A stretch of DNA of 64,000 bases, taken from DASUBV01 sp963822485. Lineage in GTDB: Bacteria; Actinomycetota; Actinomycetes; Streptosporangiales; Streptosporangiaceae. The notes below the pieces were generated by a model. It saw nothing but the letters and a program-made list of their open reading frames with translations. It made no database searches and was not told the DNA's origin. Location of the stretch: positions 62,001-126,000 of the forward strand of contig CAWGHW010000017.1 in assembly GCA_963822485.1 (NCBI GenBank), in the 5' to 3' direction. This document shows, piece after piece, positions 54,348 through 63,391 of the stretch (positions are counted from its first letter, which is position 1; each line of letters starts with the position of its first letter). The position numbers and the translations under genes are program-made.

Positions 54348-55794
54348 TCATCGCTGGCTGTCGACGAACACCCAGAACGGGTTCAGCAGTCTTCTGGCCG
54401 TGTACATCCCGGCGACCGCGCAGTGCCGGGGTTTGGGGCACGACACGACAGAGGCCTGGCCGGCACCGGTCCGGTTCCGGTTGAGCCTGCCTGTGCCTGG
54501 CACTTCCTGCGCGTCGCCCCAGGCCTGGTTTACCTCGGCGGCCACGAATGCCTGCAGGTGAACGGGGCCTGGTCCCCGGTAGAAGCCGCCCGCCGCGCAG
54601 TCGCCGGGTGCTGAGCAGGACAGCGAGAGCGTCTGCGCGTCTGTGCCGAGCCGCGCGATGCCGGGAACCTGCTTCTCCTGCCCCCACGAGCCGCGGGCAG
54701 CGGTGGCGATGAACGCCTGGGTGCTGCCGGCCTGGTCCGTGTAGTAGAACCCTCCGGCCGCGCAGTAGCCGCCGCGGGCGCAGGCGACCGTCTCAGCCTG
54801 GCCCTGCGGCAGGCCGCCGGCCGGCGACTGAAGCGCCAGCGCGTTCTCCCAGGTCCCGTGCACCTCGCTGACAGCGAGCGGCATGTCTTCGCTGAAGCTC
54901 CCGACGGCGGCGCAGTTGCCCGGCGAGCCGCACGACACGCCGGCGAGCTGCGTCCGCGCGTGCAGTGCCGCCAGGCCCGGAACGCTGATCGCGGGCCGCC
55001 AGGCCTCGTTCACCTCGGACGGCCAGCCGGTAGGGCAGCGCGGCGGAGTAGGTGCCGACGGCGGCGCAGTTACCCGGCGAGGCGCACGCGACCTGGCTCA
55101 CCGAGGCGGAGCCTCCCGCGTTGAGCGCGCCGGTGCCCGGCAGCTCCACAGGCGTGCCCCAGGTGCCATCGGCCTGGCTGGAGACGAACGCCTGCTGGTG
55201 ACCTGCCCCGTCCGTATAGGACCCGCCGGCCAGGCAGTCTCCCGCAGCGGGGCACGAGACCGACGTAATCCAGGCCCCCCTTGTGCCGTTGAGCGCAGCC
55301 TTGCCCCGCAGTTCCTCAGCGGCGTGCCATCTGCCGTGCACTTCCGCAGCCACCCACGGAAGCTCCCTGCCGTCCCGGAAATATCTCCCGCCGATCAGGC
55401 AGCTGCCTGCCGACGGACACGAGTCCGCGGCCGGGTACGGCGCCCGGCCGCGCAAAGCGGAGAACCCGGTGATCTTCGCGGCCCGGCCCCAGGTCCCCCT
55501 GGTCTCACTGGCGCGGAAGGCTGCCGCCTCGCGGGCCACATCGCGCCCGGTATGCGTAACCGTCCCCGCGACGGTGCAATACCCGGCAGCGCCACAGGAC
55601 ATCACCATGGAGACGCCCTCCGAGCTGGCGAGCGCGCCCGTCATGCCCAGCGCGTGCGCCATGCTCCAGCCGCCGCCCGCCGGCGTCACGGTCGCGGACC
55701 TGGCCAGCGCCGGGCTGGCCGTCCCGGCCAAGGCGGCCAGCACGCTCGCCGCGGCGATGCCGCAGCCCAGTAATGCCCGAACGTGCCCTGTCAT
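54348..55794 (-). CDS. Secreted eight-repeat protein, one frame shift
   Basis: About 481 residues from ATG 55794, chosen because GGGGAG lies four bases before it. Signal peptide: GCGIAAASVLAALAGTAS, ending near PALARS. Eight repeats of 48-55 residues follow with a Cys-x5-Cys core (YCTVAG, SCLIGG, DCLAGG, NCAAVG, NCAAVG, YCAAGG, DCAAGG, HCAVAG) and a W-x4-VPG turn. Near 55010-55030 one extra base separates the fourth repeat's end from SEVNEAW-like continuation; both sides are intact. Distant relative of the CWAVG protein at 36462. Function unknown. Confidence 0.7.
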
Positions 55795-56089
55795 GGCGCT
55801 CCCCGTCCTCATCGTCAGCCTCCAAGCGGGCATCCAGAAGACAGCCACGCCTGCCGCCGCCGGCTCCTGCTACTTAGGCGCGCAGCGCCAGAAAAGGGTT
55901 TACTCCCGACGATCCGGGACTCCTCAGCTACGTTCGGTTGTGGCTGACTCCCGCCTGAGCTCCCACTGTTCTAGATGTCGACAATTCGGAGGCAGTGAGT
56001 ACCGGCGTAGCTCAGCCGACTTGAGAGGGCGGGACGCGATGCGGCGCCGGGCTACGACGCGGCGCCGGGCTAGGGGTCGAGGGCGCGGG

Positions 56090-56764
56090 CTAGGAGTCGG
56101 GGGCGTCGTCCGCGCCGCGGCCCCCGGCTTCGGCGTCCTCGGTGCCCTGGTCGTGGAAGGGCACCGGCGGCAGGGCGTAGAGCCGGTCCGGGCCGAGGTT
56201 CCGGGCGTCCGCCAGGACTACGTCCTGCTGCGCCTTCATCTTCTCGGCTGTCTGCCTGGCCAGCTCCGACGCCAGCCCGCCGAGCTGCCGGACCCCGGTG
56301 TCGTCCACCAGCACATGGCTCGTGGACAGGATCACGATGCCCTCGACCTGCCGGGACGGTGCCTCCGGCGCGGACAGCGCCGCTGCCACCACCGCCGCGT
56401 CGAACGGGTTCGCCGGATGCCGGGTCGCCGTGTTGCGCTCGCGGACGACCCACTTGTGGTAGCTCAGCACTTCGCCTTGCAGCGGCAAGCTCGTCACGTC
56501 ATCGGCTGTCAGCCCGAAGCGCTGGCCCGTGGCGAAGCACCGGGCATAGGCGACGAGCGCGGCCGACCACAGCGCCACGGGTACCACTGGGTCGCGTTCT
56601 TCCTCAGGCCTGGCCAGCTCCGTCAGCAGCCGCTTGCAGCTTTCCATGACGAACTGGAGATCCTGGATGATGACTGCCTGGTCGGCGAGAACCTGCGCCG
56701 ACGGGATATCCAGAGCCACCGTCAGGGGCGAGTTCGCCGGTACTGCCGGGTTCGTGTCGCCCAT
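56090..56764 (-). CDS. Hypothetical protein, HEPN-like helical pattern
   Basis: 224 residues from ATG 56764 (GAGG seven bases upstream). The helical core has ALWSAALVAYARCFATGQRF and HKWVVRERNTATRHPANPFD. RNTATRH matches the Rx4-6H pattern of HEPN proteins, and a protein of this layout (YARCF...RN..H) recurs in bacteria as uncharacterised. No toxin partner is adjacent. The C-terminal 40 residues are acidic and disordered. I do not recognise a specific family. Confidence 0.65.
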   Translation of the reverse strand: MGDTNPAVPANSPLTVALDIPSAQVLADQAVIIQDLQFVMESCKRLLTELARPEEERDPVVPVALWSAALVAYARCFATGQRFGLTADDVTSLPLQGEVLSYHKWVVRERNTATRHPANPFDAAVVAAALSAPEAPSRQVEGIVILSTSHVLVDDTGVRQLGGLASELARQTAEKMKAQQDVVLADARNLGPDRLYALPPVPFHDQGTEDAEAGGRGADDAPDS

Positions 56765-56927
56765 TACGCCTCGTTCCGCCGACCGTGTCCAGGCCTGCAC
56801 CCTTAGCGTCGCACGGGAGGAGCGGCCCGCAGGTCTCACCAAGCGACAGGCTCGGGCCCGGCCGCGGGGCCTGCCGGGCGTCGCCACGTCACCGTGGGTG
56901 GTCAGAGGCGGAGCCGCACTCAGCAGA

Positions 56928-57878
56928 TCAGGGGATCACGACGATCTTCTTGCCGGGTGAGGACGCCTGTGCCTCCCACGCCTGGGTGGCTTCGCCTAGC
57001 GGATAGGTGGCCGTCGGCAGCGCGAGCGAGCCAGCCGCGGCGAGGGCCGCGACGTGCTGGTAACTGGCGATGATGTCGGCCGGCTCCGCGCGTGTTGCGC
57101 TGAAGCCGATGAGCGTCAGCTGCGCCGCGCGGAGCCACTCGACATGGAATGCCGTCCCGTCGCCCGCCGCCGCGCCGACGTTCAGATAGCGCCCGCCTGG
57201 CTTCAGGCATGCCAGCGCCGGCTCGGCCCAGGGGCCCCACACCGGATCTACGACCAGATCCACCGGGCCCCCGAGGGAAGCCAGTCGCTCGGATAGCGGC
57301 TCCTGGCCAAGTACCGCCACGCCGTCCGCGGCAGGGACTTGCGCGAGGCGCTCGGGATTGCGTCCGGCCGCGATGACGCGCTTGGCGCCGGCCAGCCTCA
57401 CGAGCTGGAGGAAGGCGGTGCCCAGGGGGCCGGTGGCTCCCAGGACCAGGACGCTTTCACCCGCCTGGATCCCTGCTCTGCGCAGCGACAGGTCCGCGCT
57501 CGTGCCGACGACGCCGATCGCCGCGGCGGCGACGCTGTCGAGTCCGTCCGGGACTGGGATGCACGTCGCGCGGTCGGTCAGCAGGAGCTCGGCCATCCCG
57601 CCGTTGACGCCTGGCACCAGGCCGGCGGGGACCGCGGCGCGCACGCGCAGGCCCTGATCGGGTCCGGCGACGATGGTTCCGACCGTCTCGATGCCAGGGA
57701 CGTACGGCAGCTGCGGCGGCCCGGCGCGATGGTGCCCGCTGGCGATGTGCAGGTCGACCGCGTTCAGGGCCGCTGCTTCGACCCTGACAAGCACCTGGTT
57801 GCCGCTGGCTGGCGATGGGTCGGCGCATGCGGTCGGGTGCGGTGCGGCACCGACTCTGTCGATCACTGCGGCCATCAT
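56928..57878 (-). CDS. Quinone oxidoreductase-like zinc-less alcohol dehydrogenase
   Basis: 316 residues of the MDR family: AALNAVDLHIASGHH, LPYVPGIETVGTIV, the NADP-binding VLVLGATGPLGTAFLQLVRLAGAKRVIAAGR region (57370-57440) and PLGEATQAWEAQ at the end. The structural and catalytic zinc cysteines are absent, as in NADPH:quinone reductases. Its start overlaps the stop of the upstream hydrolase, so the two are one operon opposite a TetR gene. Confidence 0.88.
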   Translation of the reverse strand: MMAAVIDRVGAAPHPTACADPSPASGNQVLVRVEAAALNAVDLHIASGHHRAGPPQLPYVPGIETVGTIVAGPDQGLRVRAAVPAGLVPGVNGGMAELLLTDRATCIPVPDGLDSVAAAAIGVVGTSADLSLRRAGIQAGESVLVLGATGPLGTAFLQLVRLAGAKRVIAAGRNPERLAQVPAADGVAVLGQEPLSERLASLGGPVDLVVDPVWGPWAEPALACLKPGGRYLNVGAAAGDGTAFHVEWLRAAQLTLIGFSATRAEPADIIASYQHVAALAAAGSLALPTATYPLGEATQAWEAQASSPGKKIVVIP

Positions 57879-58726
57879 TGTGACTGCTCCTTCCCGGCGG
57901 TGGGGCGGTGCGGGGTGTCGCTTGCCTGGCCGTCGCTGTCGAACGCGGAGTTCGCGAGTGAAATGAGCTCGGCGGCGACAGCGGCCGGGTTGGTCGTGTG
58001 CGGGAGGTGGCCGCTGTCGATAGCCACGAGCCTCGACCCGGGGATCAGCTCCTGCGCCGTCTCGCCGACACGGAGCGACAGGACGGGGTCATGGCGTCCC
58101 CAGACCAGCACGGTGGGGGCGGTAATTCTCCCGGCCTGAGCCCGGAGGTCGTGCTCGGGAAAGCTGAAGCTGCGCCAGATCTCGGTGACTGCCGTCAGTC
58201 CCGCGGTCGTGCGCGTCGTCGCGATGGCGCTTACCCGCGCGCGGCGATCGGCGGCGGTGCGCGGGCGCGTGTATGCCCGCGAGAACAGGGGATAGATGCG
58301 GCGGGCAAACCCGGGGCGGCTCATCAGCGCGCAGAACACGCGGCCGGAAAGGCCAGAGCCCTCAAAGCCGCCGCCGTCAATGATCATCAGGCCCTTGACC
58401 AGCTCGGGCCGCCTGATCGCCAGGCGCGCGGCGACGTTACCCCCGACCGAGTTGCCAACCAGGACGGCGCCGCCGGGCGTGACCGAGTCGAGGAACTCCT
58501 CGACGATCTGAGCTAGCCGCAGCTCGGTGACCGGCGCCGTCCCGGCCGGAGACCGGCCATGGCCCGGCCAGTCGATGCCGATGCTGCGGAGCCTGCCGGG
58601 GAGCAGCTCGCGGATCTCGTCGTAATCATGGTGGTCATGGCCGCCGCTGGGCAGCAGAACAATCGGGTCACCGCTCCCGCGAGAGTCGTACGCGACCGAT
58701 CCTGCCGATGTCGACATTGTGGGCAT
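57875..58726 (-). CDS. Alpha/beta hydrolase
   Basis: 283 residues. Nucleophile elbow GNSVGG with Ser93; oxyanion region LLPSGGHDHH; acid Asp in VWGRHDPVLS; His in DSGHLPHTTNP. Typical single-domain hydrolase. First gene of a two-gene operon divergent from a TetR regulator, with a perfect TetR-type palindrome between them. Confidence 0.9.
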   Translation of the reverse strand: MPTMSTSAGSVAYDSRGSGDPIVLLPSGGHDHHDYDEIRELLPGRLRSIGIDWPGHGRSPAGTAPVTELRLAQIVEEFLDSVTPGGAVLVGNSVGGNVAARLAIRRPELVKGLMIIDGGGFEGSGLSGRVFCALMSRPGFARRIYPLFSRAYTRPRTAADRRARVSAIATTRTTAGLTAVTEIWRSFSFPEHDLRAQAGRITAPTVLVWGRHDPVLSLRVGETAQELIPGSRLVAIDSGHLPHTTNPAAVAAELISLANSAFDSDGQASDTPHRPTAGKEQSQ

Positions 58727-58742
58727 AGACTGAGCCTAACAT

Positions 58743-58764
58743 AATGACCGACCGGTCGGTCATT
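58743..58764. promoter_or_regulatory. TetR operator candidate
   Basis: Perfect 22-bp palindrome, AATGACCGACC followed by its reverse complement, midway between the divergent hydrolase and TetR starts. The GACCGACCGGTCGGTC core is the form commonly bound by TetR-family repressors in actinobacteria. It should control both directions. Confidence 0.8.
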
Positions 58765-58801
58765 TCATTGACGAGAGCGGCATGGGCTTATACTCCGCGC
58801 G

Positions 58802-59356
58802 ATGGCAGAAGGAACTCGGATGTCCGGGGCGTTGGAGAAGCGCGAGGCGCTGCTCGACGCCGGGGCCGCGCTGGCCGAGGAGCACGGCCTGGCCGGCGTC
58901 AGCGTGAACATGGTGGTCGCGCGAGCGGGGGTGGCCAAGGGAACCTTCTACGTGCACTTCAAGGACCGGGCAGCGTTCGTCGATGCCATGCACGAGCGCT
59001 TCCACGCCCGGGTGCAGGCCGCTGTCGACCAGGCGGTCGCGGGGCTGCCGCCCGGTGCCCGGCGCCTCTCCCGCGCGTCCGAGGCTTACCTCGACGTCTC
59101 GCTCGCGAACCGGGGCGTCAAGGCACTGTCCCTCGAGGCTCGCTCGGATCCGGCTGTGCAGGACTCGATGGCAGTCCGGCGCGAGCGCCTGACCGCAGCG
59201 GGCGTGACCGACCTGAAGGCCATGGGCTGGCACGACGCCGAAGCCGCAGCACAACTGCTGGCCGCCATGACCCGGGAGATCTCGGTGCTCGAATTCGATG
59301 CCGGCCGCCGGCTGCCGGCGTCACGACGTGCGCTGAAGCGGTTCCTCGGAACCTGA
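58802..59356 (+). CDS. TetR-family transcriptional regulator
   Basis: 184 residues. N-terminal helix-turn-helix: EKREALLDAGAALAEEHGL, VSVNMVVARAGVAKGTFYVHF. The helical ligand domain follows. Divergent from the hydrolase/oxidoreductase operon and next to a perfect palindrome, so it is probably an autoregulated repressor of that operon. Confidence 0.93.
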   Translation: MAEGTRMSGALEKREALLDAGAALAEEHGLAGVSVNMVVARAGVAKGTFYVHFKDRAAFVDAMHERFHARVQAAVDQAVAGLPPGARRLSRASEAYLDVSLANRGVKALSLEARSDPAVQDSMAVRRERLTAAGVTDLKAMGWHDAEAAAQLLAAMTREISVLEFDAGRRLPASRRALKRFLGT

Positions 59357-59419
59357 GTGTCCCAGGCGCCCTGGGATCGTCGAACTGCCAATTTCCGAGA
59401 TCTCGCCTGGCCGGCTGGG

Positions 59420-60424
59420 TTAAGGCGCCGGTGGTGCTGGTGCTTGTGCTTGCGCTATCAGAGGGCCGTACATCTCCGCGTAGTTGTCGTAGTCAAAGGG
59501 GGCCTGAGGGTTCGCGCGGACCTGCTCGTCGAGCATCTTGGCTTCCTCGCCGACGAGGATCCGCCAGGCTCCGGATCGCACCCCGTCCAGGATGATGGTC
59601 GCCGCCTGCGCCGCGGTGAATCCCTTGTCCTTGAATTCGTCTCTCACTCGGGGGATCGCCTGGCGCAGGTCATCGGCGGAGAAGTCCTCGGCCAGCAGGC
59701 CCGTCGCGATGAGCACGGCCCGCGCGGACTCGGGGATCAGCTCCAGCAGCTCGGCGTCGCTCAGCTGCTCCAGCTCGGGCAGGCCAAGGGCGGCGCGGGA
59801 GTTCGCGGCGATGTCGGTGCTCACGACACCTGGCATGGCCAGGACAACCCGGACCTGCGGCGCGTGGGAGCGCAGATCTTCGATGAGTGCCTCGGAGAAG
59901 CCCCTGATGGCGAACTCCGACGTGCTGATGGCGGAAATCGGCGCGCCAGCCCCGGCCGTGGCCCAGAAACCGGACACGCTGCCGGTGTTGACCAGGACGC
60001 CGTCGCCACTGGCGATCAGCAGCGGCAGGAACGTGCGGGCGCAGAAATACACGCCCTGCCAGTTGATGGCGAAGGTGCGCTCCCATTCCTGGCGGGAGTC
60101 CTTGACGAAGCTGGCGCCGCCGACGACGCCCGCGTTGGCGAAGACCAGGTCGACGTGGTCGCTGGCGTGCTGCTCGAGCAGCTCATCTCGGAACCGCAGG
60201 ACCTGCGCCTCGTCGGACACGTCGCAGTCATGGCTGGTGACCTGCACCCCGCGCGGGGCGGCCGCCCACGCCGTGGCCGCGGTCACGGCGACCGAGTCCG
60301 GATTCAGGTCACACGCCGCGACCGAGCATCCCTGCGCCGCCAGCTGGCGGACAAGCTCACGGCCTATCCCCGAGCCCCCGCCGGTCACCACCGCGAGCTT
60401 TCCCTCGAGCGACTGCATGCTCAT
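59420..60424 (-). CDS. Short-chain dehydrogenase lacking the YxxxK pair
   Basis: 334 residues from ATG 60424 (AGGTGA upstream; ATG 60445 possible). Cofactor motif AVVTGGGSGIGRELVRQLA, FANAG, the Asn helix region and VNTGSVSG with the catalytic Ser are normal. Where PYSASK is expected, the sequence is GAPISAISTSEFAIRGF, so both the catalytic Tyr and Lys are missing and about three residues are inserted. C-terminal 80 residues form an extension. Either the enzyme is inactive or uses other residues; a pair of compensating sequence errors is also possible. Confidence 0.82.
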   Translation of the reverse strand: MSMQSLEGKLAVVTGGGSGIGRELVRQLAAQGCSVAACDLNPDSVAVTAATAWAAAPRGVQVTSHDCDVSDEAQVLRFRDELLEQHASDHVDLVFANAGVVGGASFVKDSRQEWERTFAINWQGVYFCARTFLPLLIASGDGVLVNTGSVSGFWATAGAGAPISAISTSEFAIRGFSEALIEDLRSHAPQVRVVLAMPGVVSTDIAANSRAALGLPELEQLSDAELLELIPESARAVLIATGLLAEDFSADDLRQAIPRVRDEFKDKGFTAAQAATIILDGVRSGAWRILVGEEAKMLDEQVRANPQAPFDYDNYAEMYGPLIAQAQAPAPPAP

Positions 60425-60647
60425 GGCCGTCACCTGCCGCGCCATTGCGCGCCAGCGCTCCGGGGCGCCTGCAGCCCTGTCGTCCGGGCCTGGTTTTCCT
60501 CGCGGGTACGCAGTGTGGTCATGGCCGTGCCTGTCTGCTGGGAACTGGCCGGTCTTCCGGCCCTCAGCCATAGGTTCGCCTGTCCCGCCGGATCCCCGGC
60601 AGGGGTCATTTCATCCATCTTGCCGCGCAGCCATGGGCGGGGTGGAT

Positions 60648-60784
60648 TCACCCACGCCCCGTTCAGGTGGCCTGAGCGCCTGGAATGGGTCAGCGACTTT
60701 CCGCGATCCAAGGTCAACAAGGTCAACAAGGTCGACAAGAAGCTGCTCCGCCAGCGCGCCGCCGGCCTAGTCGCAGCCGGCTAG
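60648..60784 (+). pseudogene. C-terminal remnant of an aryl/acyl-AMP ligase
   Basis: The end of one plus-strand frame reads WPERLEWVSDFPRSKVN, KVNKVDKKLLRQRAAG, then stop at 60784. This is the A10-type tail of 2,3-dihydroxybenzoate-AMP ligase-like enzymes (FPxTxVGKVDKKALR), holding the catalytic lysine region. A 9-bp unit, AAGGTCAAC, is repeated three times (third copy one mismatch), duplicating the KVN. Nothing upstream matches the family; the rest was lost. The flanks (60425-60647 and 60785-60948) hold no other gene I can support. Confidence 0.55.
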
Positions 60785-60948
60785 CGCGGGATCCATGGCA
60801 GAAGGTCACCGGGCGCGCCTGCGAGACCAGTTACCTGGACCCCGGCGTGACAACCATGCCTTCCCGTCATGCGTCCCCTCCTTGGGGCGGGCGACTCCGC
60901 TGTCACTCGGCAGGCGGTCTCCGGGACACGGGAAGGAAGCGGCAGACT

Positions 60949-62253
60949 GTGAGAGTGGCGAGATGGCCCCGTGGCTTCAGGATCGCGGGCACGACATTGG
61001 TCACGCTGTGCCTGGCCTGGTGCTGCGCGTCCTGCTCGACGGCGGCCAGCCGGCTGGTCTCGTCGGCCGACGTGGCGTCCGCGACGCCGGGCCAGCAGCT
61101 GTGGGCCAGCACGCTGCCGGGCGGGTGTTGCTCCGTCGGGGCTGTTAGCAAGGACGGCACCACGGTGTTCGTCTCGGGCTACGTTAAGACGCACTTCGAG
61201 ACGGTCGCCTATAGCGAGGCGACTGGCGCGCGGCTGTGGGCCAAGGGCTATCAGGGCGGCGAGTTCAGCGTCCCGCGCGCGATCACGGTGAGCCCGGACG
61301 GCGCGCGGGTCTACGTGACCGGCACTGTCGATGGCCGCGTCAATGGGCACGTAGCCCCCGAGGCCGGTGCCACCGTCGCTTATGACGCTCGCACCGGCAG
61401 GCAGCTGTGGGCGAGCCGGTACCTGCCGAAGGGCGGCGCCTTCGTGAGCGCGCTCGCGGTGAGCCCGGACGGCACGAGCTTGTATGTGGCGGGTTCTGGC
61501 CGGGGCTCGGGCAAGCAGCCGCAGTTCGCGGTCATCGCCTACGCTGCCGCGACCGGCAGGCAGCGGTGGCTGCGCTATTACGCCTCGGCCAAGCCCGGCC
61601 GCGTCATGTCCGTTGCCGTCAGCCCGGACGGGAAAACGGCCTACGCCACGGGCGCCGTCGGCTCCTCCGCCCTCACCGTCGCCTACCGGGCGGCCGGCGC
61701 CGTGAAGTGGGCTGCGCGGTACAGCAGCCCCCATGGCGGGTTTGCCGCTGGCTCTCAGATCGTGGCCGGACCCGGCGGGGGCGCCGTCTACGTCGGCGGC
61801 CGGGAATCGGATGCGGCCGGGCACGTCGACATCGCGACGCTCGCGTATCGCGCGGCGACCGGCCAGCGCATGTGGCGGGACCAGCTCCGGGGCGGCGCGC
61901 CGGATATCGCCGTTACTCCCGATGGCCAGAAGGTGATCGTCGACGGGTCGCGGAACCGCACCCAGGACGCGATCGCCACCTACAACGCGAGCACTGGCGG
62001 GACCTTGTGGACCAGGCTGGCGCCGGGTCCAGATGTTCTGCCGTCCGGGCTGGTCATCAACCCGCGCGGGGACACGATGTTCATCGGCGGCAACCACACC
62101 GCGGCCTACTCGGTCGCCGACGGCACGCTGCGGTGGATCACCAGCGGCACCCGCGGGTCGGGCGTCATCGGGCTCAGCGGCGACGGCACCCGCCTGTTCG
62201 GAACCCGCTGGGCCAGCAGCCCTGGCATCACCACCGTCGCATACCAGACGTAA
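60949..62253 (+). CDS. Secreted PQQ/WD-like beta-propeller protein
   Basis: 434 residues from GTG 60949 with GGAAGGA upstream. The hydrophobic start (IAGTTLVTLCLAWCCASC) is signal-like and has cysteines where a lipobox could be. Repeats of about 55-60 residues carry VSPDGxxVYVxG and AYxAxTGxxLW (for example ITVSPDGARVYVTG, AVSPDGTSLYVAG), as in PQQ-like quinoprotein propellers without the enzyme's cofactor site. Probably an extracellular propeller of unknown function. Confidence 0.75.
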   Translation: MRVARWPRGFRIAGTTLVTLCLAWCCASCSTAASRLVSSADVASATPGQQLWASTLPGGCCSVGAVSKDGTTVFVSGYVKTHFETVAYSEATGARLWAKGYQGGEFSVPRAITVSPDGARVYVTGTVDGRVNGHVAPEAGATVAYDARTGRQLWASRYLPKGGAFVSALAVSPDGTSLYVAGSGRGSGKQPQFAVIAYAAATGRQRWLRYYASAKPGRVMSVAVSPDGKTAYATGAVGSSALTVAYRAAGAVKWAARYSSPHGGFAAGSQIVAGPGGGAVYVGGRESDAAGHVDIATLAYRAATGQRMWRDQLRGGAPDIAVTPDGQKVIVDGSRNRTQDAIATYNASTGGTLWTRLAPGPDVLPSGLVINPRGDTMFIGGNHTAAYSVADGTLRWITSGTRGSGVIGLSGDGTRLFGTRWASSPGITTVAYQT

Positions 62254-62277
62254 ACACGCCCCGTGTGCCTGGGCGTG

Positions 62278-63228
62278 TCACTGAGGCTGCGGCGGTTCAC
62301 CCGCGGCGGCGGCCGCCGGTTTTCGCTGGCCGTCGTAGACGCGGGCGCGCTCGACGAAAATCTGGTGCAGATCCCTGACTGCGCGCGTCGGGCGGAGCGA
62401 CCGGACGCGCTGGATGACCAGCTCGACCTGGGTGTCGTCGTCGGCGATTGGCCGCCAGGTGATGATGCCCCGTTTCTCCATCGGGTCGCCGATGATGCTG
62501 AAGTCAGGGAGCACGGTGATCCCGAGTCCTTCGGCGACCATCAGCTTGCCCATCTCCGCCCCGTCGGCGGAGTAGGAGAACTCCGGTAGCTGACCCTGGG
62601 TCAGCCGGTGAATGAAGCGGTGCATGAGATAGCCGGAGCGCATCACGATCAGCGGCTCGGTGTGCAGGTCACTGGCACGCACCGCGGTGAGGGACGCCAG
62701 GGTGCTGTCCGGGCGCATGCAGACGACCGGGCGGCCGCGCAGCAGCGTCGTCGTCCCCAGCTCGGGCGGCATGTCGTCGCCCTCCAGGTAATTGACCAGC
62801 CCCAGGTCGAAACCTCCGGCCAGGATCGCGCGGTGGATCTCGTCCTGCTGCGCGCCAATGATCTCGACCTGCGTCGCGCGATGGGTTTCACGGAACTGGC
62901 GGATCGCCGGGGTCAGCAGTGGCACCGTCGCGGTGCTGACCGTGCCGACCCGGATCACGCGAATGCTCAGGTGCTGCTTGCCAGCGTCCAGGCGCAGCCG
63001 GTCGACCGAGTCGAGCACGGTGAGGATCTGAGGGAAAAGCTCGCGGCCTGAGTCGCTGACCGTCGCGCCGTGGCGCCCCCGCTCCAGCAGGTCGATGCCG
63101 AGTTCCCGCTCCAGGCTCCGCACGGCCTCGCTCAGCGCTGGCTGCGAGATATGGAGCTCTTCCGCCGCGCGGCGAAACGAGCCAAGCCTGGCCACCACGG
63201 CGAGATATTCGAGTTGCTCGATCCGCAC
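62278..63228 (-). CDS. LysR-family transcriptional regulator
   Basis: 316 residues. N-terminal helix-turn-helix (MRIEQLEYLAVVARLGSF, AAEELHISQPALSEAVRSLE) and a type 2 periplasmic-binding-like effector domain. Divergent from an SsuD-like monooxygenase gene, a common arrangement for control of sulfonate or sulfur use. The gap contains palindromes that may be its binding site. Confidence 0.93.
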   Translation of the reverse strand: MRIEQLEYLAVVARLGSFRRAAEELHISQPALSEAVRSLERELGIDLLERGRHGATVSDSGRELFPQILTVLDSVDRLRLDAGKQHLSIRVIRVGTVSTATVPLLTPAIRQFRETHRATQVEIIGAQQDEIHRAILAGGFDLGLVNYLEGDDMPPELGTTTLLRGRPVVCMRPDSTLASLTAVRASDLHTEPLIVMRSGYLMHRFIHRLTQGQLPEFSYSADGAEMGKLMVAEGLGITVLPDFSIIGDPMEKRGIITWRPIADDDTQVELVIQRVRSLRPTRAVRDLHQIFVERARVYDGQRKPAAAAAGEPPQPQ

Positions 63229-63261
63229 GGCAACGTCCGCTCCTCGAGGGGCTGGTCAGAC

Positions 63262-63291
63262 AACTATAGTTTACCGATCGAATTGATCGGT
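63262..63291. promoter_or_regulatory. LysR binding-site candidate
   Basis: AACTATAGTT (63262-63271) is a perfect palindrome, directly followed by ACCGATC-gaatt-GATCGGT (63273-63291), a 7-bp dyad with a 5-bp spacer. Both lie in the AT-rich gap about 35-65 bases before the LysR start and 100 before the monooxygenase start. Confidence 0.5.
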
Positions 63292-63391
63292 TTAACCTAT
63301 CGCACCCTCGGAAATCCGTATTGGACCCTCATCGGCCCCGGTCCGCATCCTGGTGACGAAGAGTTCAGACCGGTAGGAGGTCAGCACGCCC

